Assembly: GCA_046049705.1 (NCBI GenBank)
Contig: JBJOQZ010000011.1
Location: 1 to 17,714, forward strand
Direction: 5' to 3'
From: DALYDD01 sp046049705
GTDB lineage: Bacteria; Patescibacteriota; Minisyncoccia; Phycocordibacterales; CAIZLB01
Length of the DNA: 17,714 bases
Of this stretch, positions 1 through 7,925 are shown in pieces. Below the pieces are notes generated by a model that saw nothing but the letters and a program-made list of their open reading frames with translations, searched no databases and was not told the origin of the DNA. The position numbers and the translations under genes are program-made. Position 1 is the stretch's first letter. Every line of letters starts with the position of its first letter.

Positions 1-1359
1 CAGACCGTATTCAAGAGCTTCTACAGATTCCATATCTGCCATCTGGGCTTCGTCATCTCCAGCATCGCGAAGTGCTTGTTGGTGCTCAAATCGTTGTCGC
101 TGATCGATAGGGTCATTGAGCTCACTAAAGCCTTTACCCATTTCACTCCCTGCGAGAAGCACTTGGAATCGCTCTACCTTTCGAGCATCCTCACGTGATC
201 GCTTTGCAAGTGGTTCAAGATATACCGGCACTCCAACCAAAAATCCTGGTCCCGCGATTTGCTTTCTGATTTTCTTCCAGAGCAAATCTACACCGCGTTC
301 GATATTGAACCCTTTTGGATCAAATTCAATCTCAGCTTTTTGCAAAGCAGCTTTCACTTCCTCGATAGAAGTTTCAAGTGGATCTACACCGAAAGCTTTC
401 TTTATTTCTTCACAAAAATCATAGACTACCCAATCCGCATCAAAATCTACCTGATGTCCCTTGATAGTAAATTGTCTCGTACCAAATACTTTGTCAGCAA
501 TCAATTGATAGAGTTCTTTTGTCATCTCCATACCCTGATAAAAATCAGCATATGCCATATAGTATTCGAGTTGAGTGTAATCTTGGAGGTGCTCATTTGA
601 CATACCTTCATTTCGGAAAATACGGCCGATTTCAAATGTGCGAGGAATACCTGAAACAAGCAATTTCTTCTGCCAGAGTTCCCCTGCTGAAATACGAAGA
701 TAGACATCGATATCGAGCGCATTGTGATGCGTGATAAAAGGTCGTGCATCGGCACCACCGGTAATCGTCTCAAGCACAGGGGTTTCAACTTCAATAAATT
801 TCTTTTCGAGCAAATAGGTACGGATAGTATTCCAAAAGAGTGATCGCTTTTCTACAATCGCGCGTACTTCTGGGTTCAATAAAATATCAAGATACCGACG
901 ACGGAATCGCTCTTCTTCATCTTTGATACCAAACCAAGCATCAGGTACTGGAACAAGGCTCTTTGTAAGCAATCTCCATGTATGTGCAAGGACGCTATTT
1001 TGACCAGTCTTAGTCAAAAAAGCTACACCTGAAATTTCGATAAAATCTCCAGAATCAATAAATTGTTCAAAATCAGAAAAAGCTATCTCGCCAATTTGAT
1101 CTTTCTTCAAAAAGACTTGGACTTTTGTTGTCCCGTCATTGATATCAATAAACGCAGATGACCCATGTGAACGAAAGGCAGTAATACGCCCAACCAAAGT
1201 CTCGACGTTTTGATTCTCAAGGTATGCTGAAAAATCTCCAAGGTATGCATCAATTGAGATTGTCCGATTTGTATTTGGGACAAATGAATCAATACCTTTT
1301 TCTTTGAGTGCCTCAACTTTTTTCAGTCGCTCACTGCGAATTTCTTCAATAGAAGACAT
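1..1359 (-). CDS. lysS: Lysyl-tRNA synthetase, class II (3' end outside window)
   Basis: Charges tRNA-Lys with lysine in the cytoplasm. The minus-strand frame is open without a stop from ATG at 1359-1357 to the window edge (453 codons), so the C-terminus is missing; the family is usually about 490-500 residues. The N-terminal region carries the OB-fold anticodon-binding domain (phrases such as LVGRITAFRSHGSSAFIDI). The class II core follows, with motif 2 as FEIGRIFRNEGMSNEH and then TQLEYYMAYADF. Further on are PLAKRSRED, GFSELNDPIDQRQRF and GDDEAQMADMESVEALEYGL, all typical of LysRS just before motif 3, which would lie off the window. It sits 31 nt downstream of greA in the same direction, a common greA-lysS pairing, so cotranscription is likely. 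No Shine-Dalgarno sequence precedes the ATG. The N-terminus begins MSSIEEIRSERLKKVEAL, as expected for LysRS, which supports the chosen start. Confidence 0.96.
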   Translation of the reverse strand, partial: MSSIEEIRSERLKKVEALKEKGIDSFVPNTNRTISIDAYLGDFSAYLENQNVETLVGRITAFRSHGSSAFIDINDGTTKVQVFLKKDQIGEIAFSDFEQFIDSGDFIEISGVAFLTKTGQNSVLAHTWRLLTKSLVPVPDAWFGIKDEEERFRRRYLDILLNPEVRAIVEKRSLFWNTIRTYLLEKKFIEVETPVLETITGGADARPFITHHNALDIDVYLRISAGELWQKKLLVSGIPRTFEIGRIFRNEGMSNEHLQDYTQLEYYMAYADFYQGMEMTKELYQLIADKVFGTRQFTIKGHQVDFDADWVVYDFCEEIKKAFGVDPLETSIEEVKAALQKAEIEFDPKGFNIERGVDLLWKKIRKQIAGPGFLVGVPVYLEPLAKRSREDARKVERFQVLLAGSEMGKGFSELNDPIDQRQRFEHQQALRDAGDDEAQMADMESVEALEYGL

Positions 1360-1390
1360 ATGTTAGATAATTTAAATGCTCTAGAAAAAT

Positions 1391-1855
1391 CTAGGCGATT
1401 GAGATAATAGAATACACAACTTCACCACCTGGTGTTTTTACTTCACATTCATCACCTTTCTTTTTCCCAAGGAGTACTTGTCCGATCGGTGACTTAAATG
1501 AAATTTTTCCAGAAGCTGTATCAATTTCTTCTGAACCTACGATAATAAATACTCTTTGGTCCTTTGAACCTTTCTTCTGTACAGTTACTTTAGAACCAAT
1601 TTCAACACTGTTGCTATGATGAACAGCTACAATATCTGCATTTGCGAGAATGCTTTCGAGTTGAGCAATACGGTCTTCAAGTGCCGCCTGATCTTCACGT
1701 GCTTCATGATATTCGGCATTTTCTGATAAATCACCTAAAGATTTTGCATACTCCAACTCTTCAGCAATTTGCTTTCGCTTTTCAGTTTTTAGAACCTGCA
1801 ATTCTTTTTGCAATTCTTCGAATTTTTCTTTTGTGAGATACTCTTTTGCTGCCAT
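1391..1855 (-). CDS. greA: Transcription elongation factor GreA
   Basis: Rescues backtracked RNA polymerase by stimulating cleavage of the nascent RNA 3' end. At 154 aa the length is normal for GreA. Residues 1 to about 75 form the antiparallel coiled coil, with the tip motif GDLSENAEYHEAREDQ carrying the acidic residues that reach the polymerase active site. Residues from about 80 form the FKBP-like C-terminal domain, including SPIGQVLLGKKKGDECEV, a hallmark of the family. The start MAAKEYLTKEKFEELQKEL is typical. The gene follows PBP2 after 56 nt and precedes lysS by 31 nt on the same strand. The sequence before the ATG is AT-only-like with no Shine-Dalgarno; a TATATT at 1871-1866 could be a -10 box giving a very short leader, but no good -35 accompanies it. 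Confidence 0.97.
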   Translation of the reverse strand: MAAKEYLTKEKFEELQKELQVLKTEKRKQIAEELEYAKSLGDLSENAEYHEAREDQAALEDRIAQLESILANADIVAVHHSNSVEIGSKVTVQKKGSKDQRVFIIVGSEEIDTASGKISFKSPIGQVLLGKKKGDECEVKTPGGEVVYSIISIA

Positions 1856-1911
1856 AAATATAGAGAATATATTAATTGAATATACGCGAAATAATACCCT
1901 AAAATCCCCTT

Positions 1912-3693
1912 TTAATCAACCTTGAAGTACTCTGGTGTATAGAGGTTCATCTTTTCAATCAGAAGTGCCATGGCTGCAGTTCCACCATATATTGCATCAC
2001 TTGGACCACGCTCCATCATGACCACGAAAGCGTATTTTGGAGATTCATATGGAAAAAAGCCAGTTGTCCATGAATTGATGAATTGATTATTGACCCCCAC
2101 TTGCGCTGTGCCCGTTTTACCAGCTATTTTGACATAAGGTACATTGAGCGCCTGCATAGTACCTTCAGTTACAGTCATGCGCATACCCTCTTGCACAATA
2201 CGATAATATTCCGGATTAGTAATCTCTACTTTTTTAGTAATTGTATCTTCAATATCTTTTCTAGTAGCAGATACCTGTGCCGGTGTTTGATTTACACCAG
2301 ACTCATCCTTTTCTCCAATTGATTTAAATATATAGGGATCATAAAGTGTTCCTTTATTTGCAAGCACAGAAACTGCACGTACTACTTGTGCAGGAGTGAC
2401 TTGGAAACCATACTGACCAATCGCTGTATTGTAGGTATCTCCAACGCGCCAGATATCGCCATCGAAGTTTTTTTCCTTCCATTCTGGAGTTGGAATTATG
2501 CCAGCTTTACCTTTGAAAAATCCACTTGTTACCGCACCGCCAAGTCCAAATTGATGTGCATATTCATCAATCTTCAAAATTCCCAATCCCTTTTGTTGAT
2601 TGAGGTACCCGCCACCGATTTGGTAAAAATACACATCGGATGATACTGCAATTGCCTCTCTCATATCAGTATATCCATGTGCCTTCCAATCCTTAAAGAT
2701 TGAAAATTCTCCTGGTTTAAATGGATTTGGTAATTTGAGTTCCCCTGTACTTTCAATCTGTTTATCCGGAGAGATAATTTGTTCTTGAAGTGCAGCAAGT
2801 GCAAAAAAAGGTTTAACAATTGACCCTGGTGTATAAAGACCCTGAGCAATTCTGTCGAGGAATGGTTTTTTACTATCACTTAAATACCCTTTTATTGCTG
2901 GTGTATTTGTGGCTGATGTCATGATATTTGCATCATATCCAGGATATGATATTGCGGCGATTACTTCTCCGCTCCGTACATCCATAATCATACCTGCGCC
3001 ACCGATAAATCCAGAACGATTCACAATCTCTTTCATAGAATCGTATAAATATTCTTGAATTCGTACGTCTACGGTAAGAGTTATATTTGTACCCTTAAGG
3101 GCCGGACGCATAACACTTTCTGAAATCACATGTCCTTGTACATCTGTTTCAGTAAGCTTCATACCTGGTTGTCCTTTCAAGATAGAATCAAAAAAAGATT
3201 CCACTCCATCTGCCCCTGCGTATTCTGTATTGTAATAATATCCAGACTTATCTTTTCGAGGATACTTTACATAACCAATCAAACTATGCGTACCAAGATG
3301 ATCGCGATATATTCTTGAAGCAAAATCCTCTTCGGTTGTACTTCCATTTTGATTTTTTCCAATTTTGTTCCAAGCCAATAAGACTCCATTTCGATCCTGA
3401 ATCACACCTCGTTCAGCAAAAAGCAAACTATGATGCAATCGATTATTTTCTGCTAATTTTGACCACTTTGAACCTTCGAAAAATTGAAGTTTAAATGCTT
3501 GCCCAAGATACAATAGTGCGACCAATAAGAAAATACTTGCAACAATGTACATAGTGCTACGAGGTATAGGTGTTTCAATCCGGCCTTCAAATTGATCGGT
3601 GTCAAAATTTGGCAGATTTGAAGAGTCCAAAAATATCTCATCTGGATCTACTTCATGGTGCCTGTATTGTCTTCGGGTAAATAATCGTCGCAT
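1912..3693 (-). CDS. mrdA: Penicillin-binding protein 2 (elongasome transpeptidase)
   Basis: Class B PBP that cross-links peptidoglycan during side-wall elongation, working with the Mre proteins encoded just upstream. The 593-aa protein has a polar cytoplasmic tail of about 45 residues, one membrane anchor (about 47-67), a PBP dimerisation domain (RGVIQDRNGVLLAWN near 95-109), and a C-terminal transpeptidase domain. The penicillin-binding motifs are intact: SxxK as S291-I-V-K294 in TPGSIVKPF, the second motif as SSD 351-353 (PBP2-type Asp instead of Asn), and KTG at 526-528 in IAGKTGTAQV. It lies 20 nt after the small mreD-like gene, completing an mreB-mreC-mreD-PBP2 operon. The N-terminal tail, rich in Arg/His and acidic residues, is longer than in E. 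coli PBP2. FtsI is an alternative, but the mre context and SSDVYFYQ favour PBP2. Confidence 0.93.
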   Translation of the reverse strand: MRRLFTRRQYRHHEVDPDEIFLDSSNLPNFDTDQFEGRIETPIPRSTMYIVASIFLLVALLYLGQAFKLQFFEGSKWSKLAENNRLHHSLLFAERGVIQDRNGVLLAWNKIGKNQNGSTTEEDFASRIYRDHLGTHSLIGYVKYPRKDKSGYYYNTEYAGADGVESFFDSILKGQPGMKLTETDVQGHVISESVMRPALKGTNITLTVDVRIQEYLYDSMKEIVNRSGFIGGAGMIMDVRSGEVIAAISYPGYDANIMTSATNTPAIKGYLSDSKKPFLDRIAQGLYTPGSIVKPFFALAALQEQIISPDKQIESTGELKLPNPFKPGEFSIFKDWKAHGYTDMREAIAVSSDVYFYQIGGGYLNQQKGLGILKIDEYAHQFGLGGAVTSGFFKGKAGIIPTPEWKEKNFDGDIWRVGDTYNTAIGQYGFQVTPAQVVRAVSVLANKGTLYDPYIFKSIGEKDESGVNQTPAQVSATRKDIEDTITKKVEITNPEYYRIVQEGMRMTVTEGTMQALNVPYVKIAGKTGTAQVGVNNQFINSWTTGFFPYESPKYAFVVMMERGPSDAIYGGTAAMALLIEKMNLYTPEYFKVD

Positions 3694-3713
3694 ACAATTG
3701 TCTAATAAATATA

Positions 3714-3986
3714 CTATGAATAAAACCTAATTTTCTGCTTAAGAATTTGCAATACAATCATAAGGAGTGCAGTGATATACGTACATGTAAGCAATGGGAA
3801 AATCCATATAGTATCAAATGCATATGATGTATAGAGCATGTCCATAATAAATGCCCCAAATAGAATCTCTATTGCTTCGTATTTCCAATAATACACAATC
3901 CCGAGTATCGCAGGCACATACCAAGGCAAGAACAAAATTGCCAACAAAAGCATACTATCGATAAGAATCCTTTTTGACCAAGACAT
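3714..3986 (-). CDS. mreD: Small membrane protein in the mreD position (MreD-like)
   Basis: The proposed start is ATG at 3986, overlapping the end of mreC by 32 nt and giving 90 residues (MSWSKRILIDSMLLLAILFL...). A longer in-frame start at 4055 exists but would overlap mreC by about 100 nt. The protein is almost entirely hydrophobic, with about three membrane segments (roughly 12-35, 42-55, 62-82) and a short basic tail LKQKIRFYS. MreD normally has 160-170 residues and five or six segments. The assignment therefore rests on position (between mreC and PBP2) and membrane character; I recognise no diagnostic motif. If correct, this is a minimal MreD that would bridge MreC to the membrane elongasome. 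It may instead be an unrelated small membrane protein. Confidence 0.6.
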   Translation of the reverse strand: MSWSKRILIDSMLLLAILFLPWYVPAILGIVYYWKYEAIEILFGAFIMDMLYTSYAFDTIWIFPLLTCTYITALLMIVLQILKQKIRFYS

Positions 3987-4851
3987 ATGTGAGTGAATTG
4001 AGATTAATTGGTAATTTAAAATATGCATAGGTATATGCCTCGCCTGCTCCTGCATCTACAGATTCGATTGTGCTAAATACTTCTATATCTATCAATCTTC
4101 GTGCGACCATGTCTCCAGCATGAATATCGGTTACTTTTGGTAGTTTCAGCGAAAAATTACCACCCCCTTTTCCTTCAGCGATAGCCGATGCTGTACTTGT
4201 ACCGATAAACACTTCTGTCTTTTTTCCAGGTGCTGAGAATAATTCTGCCGTTGACCTTGTATTATCTACAAGAACAATCGTACCAATCGGAAACCCATTA
4301 AATGCATAGACAATATCTCCTACCTCTATCCCTTGCGATGCTCCGGCGCTTATCACAATTGCATCATACGGACTCTGTGGTGGCCTGACCAATACTGTTG
4401 CCAAGGTATCACCGATATGAATCTTCATTTTCTTTGAAGTCGTAGAAATTGGCTCAATTATGTCCATATCTGAAGACGAAGCCTGTGAGATATCCAGTAC
4501 ATCTAAATCACTTTCCGGCTCAACATCGATTGTTTCTGCAATTGACATAGAGTATGGAATGCGAATACCAGCATTTTCCATAAGTCTTTTCAATTCTCTG
4601 TTTTCTACTTCAAATGCCTGCAATTTTGAGTCTAATGCACCTCTATCTAGAGTAATTTCATTTGGTGTAGAAGGAAGGACCAGTGTCCGGATTGAAAATA
4701 AAATATGTGAAATAGGAGACTTAAATACTAGATACACTAAAAGCAAAATACATACAAAAAAGATAATACGCCAAAATCCGATCTTTCTCTTTTGACCATG
4801 CAAACTATGCGAAGAACTAATATGTTTATTGGCGTGATGGAGGTAATTCAT
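3955..4851 (-). CDS. mreC: Rod shape-determining protein MreC
   Basis: Periplasm-facing scaffold linking MreB filaments to PBP2. The 298-aa protein starts with a short polar, His-rich cytoplasmic segment, then one membrane helix (about 25-45, FWRIIFFVCILLLVYLVF). A short coiled-coil stretch follows (LDSKLQAFEVENRELKRLM, about 73-91), then an acidic, Ser/Asp-rich linker (about 105-140). The C-terminal beta domain contains RPPQSPYDAIVISAGASQ and GIEVGDIVYAFNGFPIGTI, which are characteristic MreC phrases. The coiled coil is shorter than usual and the acidic linker is not typical. The start overlaps the end of mreB by 26 nt and the end overlaps the next gene, so translational coupling within the mre operon is likely. 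No Shine-Dalgarno is evident. Confidence 0.93.
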   Translation of the reverse strand: MNYLHHANKHISSSHSLHGQKRKIGFWRIIFFVCILLLVYLVFKSPISHILFSIRTLVLPSTPNEITLDRGALDSKLQAFEVENRELKRLMENAGIRIPYSMSIAETIDVEPESDLDVLDISQASSSDMDIIEPISTTSKKMKIHIGDTLATVLVRPPQSPYDAIVISAGASQGIEVGDIVYAFNGFPIGTIVLVDNTRSTAELFSAPGKKTEVFIGTSTASAIAEGKGGGNFSLKLPKVTDIHAGDMVARRLIDIEVFSTIESVDAGAGEAYTYAYFKLPINLNSLTYVLVKKDSYR

Positions 4852-5893
4852 CTTCGTTTTGAATTAGTATATCAACAAAACGCGCAAGATCTTCGAGAAT
4901 TATACCTGCACCTCGCGCCACCGCGGTCAATGGATCGTCTGCTATATGTACTGGGATACCCACATATTCTTGCAATACATCAGGTAAACCTTTTATCAAA
5001 GCCCCTCCGCCCGCTACATAAATACCATTTCGCATAATGTCTGAAAGAATTTCTGGGGGCGTAGTCTCGAGGACTTCTTTGACTGCCTCTAAGATAGTGT
5101 CTACGGAAGCACCAATCGCATCGCGAATATCAGAATCAGTGACAACCACTTCTCGTGGGAGACCAGTCACCAAATCACGACCACGAATTGTGGCTTCAAG
5201 TGGAGGATTCATAGGGACAACACTTGCAATTGCAATCTTTACTTCTTCAGCAGTTTTTTCACCAATCAAAATTTTAAATTCATTTCGAATATATGAAATA
5301 ATATCTGTATTTAATTTATCTCCTGCAACTTTGAGATTCTTGGCTCGAACAATACCACCAAGTGATATCACTGCAATATCTGTCGTACCACCACCGATAT
5401 CAATAATCATACTTCCAGTTGCGTCGTGGATTGGAAGACGTATCCCAATTGCAGCAGACATAGGCTCTTCAACAATATGCACCTCGCGTGCTCCAGCATT
5501 TTTTGCTGCATCACGCACCGCACGCCTTTCAACATTTGTAACACCATATGGCACACCCACAACAACTTTTGGCCCAAACATTTTTTTGGAAATACCTTCA
5601 GCTTTTCGAATCAAGTACGAAAGCATTTCTTGTGTAATTTCAAAATCAGAGATCACTCCGTCGACAAGAGGCCGTACTGCAACAATATGTGAAGGAGTCC
5701 TCCCGAGCATATCTTTTGCTTGTGCTCCTACAGCCACCACTCTCCCTGTTTTTTGATTCACTGCCACTACAGAAGGCTCATTGATAATCACTCCCTGTCC
5801 TGAAACATAGACAAGTGTATTGGCGGTACCGAGGTCGATACCGATTTCATTTGATGTAAGCTTATGAAATTTATGTTTCAGTTTTTTAAACAT
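4826..5893 (-). CDS. mreB: Actin-like cell-shape protein MreB (mre operon copy)
   Basis: Bacterial actin that forms membrane-bound filaments directing side-wall synthesis. Of 355 residues, the first dozen (MFKKLKHKFHKL) are a basic amphipathic segment suited to membrane binding. The phosphate-1 loop is GIDLGTANTLVYV (about 18-30), the phosphate-2 loop is IIDIGGGTTDIAVIS, and GIYVAGGGALIKGLP is the adenosine-binding motif; all look functional. RPLVDGVISDFEIT and VVVGVPYGVTNVERRAV are standard MreB signatures. It is the first gene of mreB-mreC-mreD-like-PBP2 and has its own predicted promoter whose -10 box ends 7 nt before the ATG, suggesting a leaderless message. The C-terminus (LIQNEDELPPSRQ) extends slightly beyond the usual end. 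A second, clearly different MreB is encoded at 10568-11581. Confidence 0.97.
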   Translation of the reverse strand: MFKKLKHKFHKLTSNEIGIDLGTANTLVYVSGQGVIINEPSVVAVNQKTGRVVAVGAQAKDMLGRTPSHIVAVRPLVDGVISDFEITQEMLSYLIRKAEGISKKMFGPKVVVGVPYGVTNVERRAVRDAAKNAGAREVHIVEEPMSAAIGIRLPIHDATGSMIIDIGGGTTDIAVISLGGIVRAKNLKVAGDKLNTDIISYIRNEFKILIGEKTAEEVKIAIASVVPMNPPLEATIRGRDLVTGLPREVVVTDSDIRDAIGASVDTILEAVKEVLETTPPEILSDIMRNGIYVAGGGALIKGLPDVLQEYVGIPVHIADDPLTAVARGAGIILEDLARFVDILIQNEDELPPSRQ

Positions 5894-5898
5894 TTTTT

Positions 5899-5929
5899 TA
5901 TATATACAATGCGGACACTTTGCTTACAA
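5899..5929 (-). promoter_or_regulatory. Promoter of the mreBCD-PBP2 operon
   Basis: Read on the minus strand, TTGTAA (5929-5924) is followed by a 17-nt spacer and TATATA (5906-5901; a second overlapping TATATA ends at 5899). Transcription would begin at about 5894-5893, on or next to the mreB ATG. The element lies in the short gap between the proS stop and mreB. It was seen by eye and has not been tested. Confidence 0.55.
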
Positions 5930-5930
5930 A

Positions 5931-7217
5931 TTAAGCGATATCTGTCTCACTTACATAAGACAAGATATCAGCAACTTGGATAAGCGCTACACCTTGTGCT
6001 GTACGTAACTTATACTCGATCATGCCTTCCGGTACTTTCTCACTAATCACGATTCGATGCGGTATACCAATCAAGTCTGCATCTGTAAACTTCTCTCCAG
6101 GTCTTGCATCGCGATCATCTACTAAGACATCGATATTTGCTTCTGTGAGCTTTTTTACCACTTCATCTACACGATTTTGAATTGCTTCTTTTTTTTCCGC
6201 ATCTACACCAAAGATGGGAACTATATGTGCAGTAAATGGAGCGATACTTTGTGGCCATACAAGCCCTTTATCATCTGAAAATACTTCAGCGATCACACCC
6301 ATAAGTCGACTGACCCCAATTCCATATGATCCAAGATACACTGGTTGTTGAACACCTTCTGCGTCTGTGAAGTACAATCCAAGTTCTTCAGATTTTCCTG
6401 TTCCAAACGTAAAGATATTTCCTACTTCTGCAGTTTTTACTTTTTCAAAATCCGCTGTCGTACCACCTACTTTTTCCAATGTCTCGGCATTGAAAACTTC
6501 TGAGTTAATTGCAATATTTCGTATTTTATCTACATATACTTCATCTTCACCAGCATCACAGATGGTCTGGAATTCATGACTAAACTTATCAGTAAATACT
6601 CCTCCAGAAGCAGATGTAACATAGGTAATATCACCAAGCCCCACCCTTCGATACACACTGAGATACGCATCGATTGTGGCAGTATAAAATTTCATATGTG
6701 CATCTTCAGAAGCACAAAATGAATACATGTCCTTCATGATAAATTCACGTCCACGCATAATACCGCTTTTGGCTCGTACTTCATTTCTAAATTTTGTTTG
6801 GAACTGGTGTACGTATCGTGGTAAATCATGATAGCTCGCAATATGATATTTCATCATATCTCCAATCGGTTCTTCATGTGACCAACCAAATCCGATTTGA
6901 TTTCCACTTTTCAATTCTGATTTAAACCAAACATCCACTTTTTCATCACTCCATCGATCGGTTTTCTCCCAGACTTCTTTTGGTTGAAGCGATGACATGA
7001 GAATTTCGTTTGACCCAAGCATTTGCATCTCTTCAGATACTATCCCTTTTATTTTTTCGATCACACGCATACCAAGTGGAAGGTATGAATATACACCTGC
7101 CATGTCTTTGTGAATAAATCCTGCACGAATCAATAATTCAGCATTTTTAGCTGTTTCATCTTTTGGTGCCTCCCGTCTTGTTTTGGTAAAGAGTTGTGAT
7201 TGACGCATGTATCTCAT
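5931..7217 (-). CDS. proS: Prolyl-tRNA synthetase, short form without editing insertion
   Basis: Charges tRNA-Pro in the cytoplasm. The protein has 428 residues, whereas common bacterial ProRS has about 570. Class II motifs are visible: GVYSYLPLGMRVIEKI (motif 1 region), FRNEVRAKSGIMRGREF plus IMKDMYSF (motif 2), and GSYGIGVSRLMGVIAE (motif 3). The anticodon-binding domain occupies about 330-428 (AHIVPIFGV, DDRDARPGEKFTDADLIGIP). Between motifs 2 and 3 only about 100 residues remain, so the INS domain that deacylates Ala-tRNA-Pro is absent. This is known for some lineages with a short ProRS. Two close starts exist, 7217 and 7208; the second gives MRQSQLF, closer to the usual N-terminus. A promoter with a perfect TATAAT lies upstream at 7324-7297. 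Confidence 0.96.
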   Translation of the reverse strand: MRYMRQSQLFTKTRREAPKDETAKNAELLIRAGFIHKDMAGVYSYLPLGMRVIEKIKGIVSEEMQMLGSNEILMSSLQPKEVWEKTDRWSDEKVDVWFKSELKSGNQIGFGWSHEEPIGDMMKYHIASYHDLPRYVHQFQTKFRNEVRAKSGIMRGREFIMKDMYSFCASEDAHMKFYTATIDAYLSVYRRVGLGDITYVTSASGGVFTDKFSHEFQTICDAGEDEVYVDKIRNIAINSEVFNAETLEKVGGTTADFEKVKTAEVGNIFTFGTGKSEELGLYFTDAEGVQQPVYLGSYGIGVSRLMGVIAEVFSDDKGLVWPQSIAPFTAHIVPIFGVDAEKKEAIQNRVDEVVKKLTEANIDVLVDDRDARPGEKFTDADLIGIPHRIVISEKVPEGMIEYKLRTAQGVALIQVADILSYVSETDIA

Positions 7218-7257
7218 AGTGTGCCTATTTTATAGGAAAAACGCTATTATGGCGAAT

Positions 7258-7287
7258 TTGACTTTGATAACCAAGTATGGTCATAAT
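7258..7287 (+). promoter_or_regulatory. Possible promoter for the 169-aa unknown gene
   Basis: TTGACT (7258-7263), an 18-nt spacer and CATAAT (7282-7287) predict a start near 7294 and a leader of about 62 nt. It overlaps and diverges from the proS promoter, so the two could interfere with each other. This is a visual match only. Confidence 0.4.
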
Positions 7288-7296
7288 GCACAAAGA

Positions 7297-7324
7297 ATTA
7301 TATTGTCTTGAGTCATTGAGACAA
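7297..7324 (-). promoter_or_regulatory. Promoter upstream of proS
   Basis: On the minus strand, TTGTCT (7324-7319), a 16-nt spacer and a perfect TATAAT (7302-7297) predict a start near 7290 and a leader of about 73 nt before proS. A second possible -10, TATAAA at 7234-7229, is closer to the start codon but has no matching -35. The main element overlaps the inverted repeat at 7300-7327. Confidence 0.5.
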
Positions 7325-7327
7325 TAT
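7300..7327. repeat. Perfect 9-bp inverted repeat in the proS / unknown-gene divergent region
   Basis: Arms ATATTGTCT (7300-7308) and AGACAATAT (7319-7327) are exact reverse complements separated by 10 nt. The arms overlap the -35 and half of the -10 of the predicted proS promoter, and the repeat lies in the predicted leader of the plus-strand gene. It could be an operator or an RNA hairpin. Confidence 0.6.
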
Positions 7328-7355
7328 CGCACCCAACCCTAACCACTCCACTAAT

Positions 7356-7865
7356 ATGCGAGGACTACACAGCAATAGCGCTGATTGTCCTCGAAAAAGA
7401 GGACGATTATGGGAATATCACTTTTTTGGGTTCACCAGGATCCTTGAATCAGAGCCTCCTTACCTCGATTTTGAGGAGGCACATGCAGATGCACTGACGA
7501 CAATGCAACCAATCTTGCAGGCTGAACATTGGGATGACAAAAACCCGAGACCACAACCTGCCAGACAATTGCTTCATGCGGTCAAATCATTTCTGATACC
7601 AACTATTGGGGATGAATTGGTTTTGACTCCGACAATTGGCACGTCTTTTGATTTCTGGCATGGAGTTGACTTCGTCATCTCACATCCAGATATTCAACAG
7701 GGCCCACTGGTCACGGTCGATATCTGCACAGCGCCTAAGAGGCAGTATAAGGCCGAGGCACTCTTGGTTCGTGCGGATTTTTACCCAAAACTTGATATGC
7801 ATGCTCAGTTCATAGCCCAGCTCTGTTGGGCAAAATGGAAAAGAGCTACAAAACTCCAAACCTAA
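7356..7865 (+). CDS. Protein of unknown function (169 aa)
   Basis: I do not recognise a named family. The protein is soluble-looking, with no signal peptide or membrane segment. Its most protein-like part is residues about 85-150: GDELVLTPTIGTSFDFWHG, then VDFVI, VTVDICTAPKRQYKAEALLV and RADFYPKLDMHAQFIAQL. The pattern of an acidic residue after a WHGVD strand, a VDI strand, then Lys residues faintly recalls PD-(D/E)xK nuclease-like folds, but no clean ExK/DxK is present, so this is a weak guess. G+C is higher than in its neighbours (32 of 60 bases at 7681-7740 against 19 of 60 at 8401-8460 in rseP). The stop codon lies inside the stem of a strong intrinsic terminator, which argues that the plus-strand unit is genuinely transcribed. 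It stands alone between divergent proS and convergent rseP. The first few codons are uncertain, and no Shine-Dalgarno is visible. Confidence 0.72.
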   Translation: MRGLHSNSADCPRKRGRLWEYHFFGFTRILESEPPYLDFEEAHADALTTMQPILQAEHWDDKNPRPQPARQLLHAVKSFLIPTIGDELVLTPTIGTSFDFWHGVDFVISHPDIQQGPLVTVDICTAPKRQYKAEALLVRADFYPKLDMHAQFIAQLCWAKWKRATKLQT

Positions 7866-7910
7866 TCGCCACCGTTCCTCATTTGGAGCAGTGGCGATTT
7901 GTTGTTTTTT
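7864..7910 (+). terminator. Intrinsic terminator of the 169-aa unknown gene
   Basis: The outer stem AATCGCCAC (7864-7872) pairs perfectly with GTGGCGATT (7891-7899). After one mismatch, a further five pairs (7874-7878 with 7885-7889, one of them G-T) close a 6-nt loop. The run TTGTTGTTTTTT follows directly on the plus strand. The stop codon (7863-7865) overlaps the stem base. On the minus strand the sequence after the stem is not a T-run, so direction is clear. Confidence 0.88.
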
Positions 7911-7925
7911 GTATATGAGTAACTG

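Noticed and set aside
259..600. Plus-strand frames at the left edge that could suggest a broken gene
   Set aside because: The minus strand is open from 1359 to the window edge and encodes LysRS continuously; I checked this frame codon by codon and found no stop.
1381..1394. CTAGA/TCTAG hairpin at the end of greA as a terminator
   Set aside because: Only 5 bp, A+T-rich and without a following T-run; greA and lysS are more likely cotranscribed.
5037..5756. 239-codon plus-strand frame antisense to mreB
   Set aside because: A shadow of the mreB coding strand; the sense frame is an unmistakable MreB with intact motifs.
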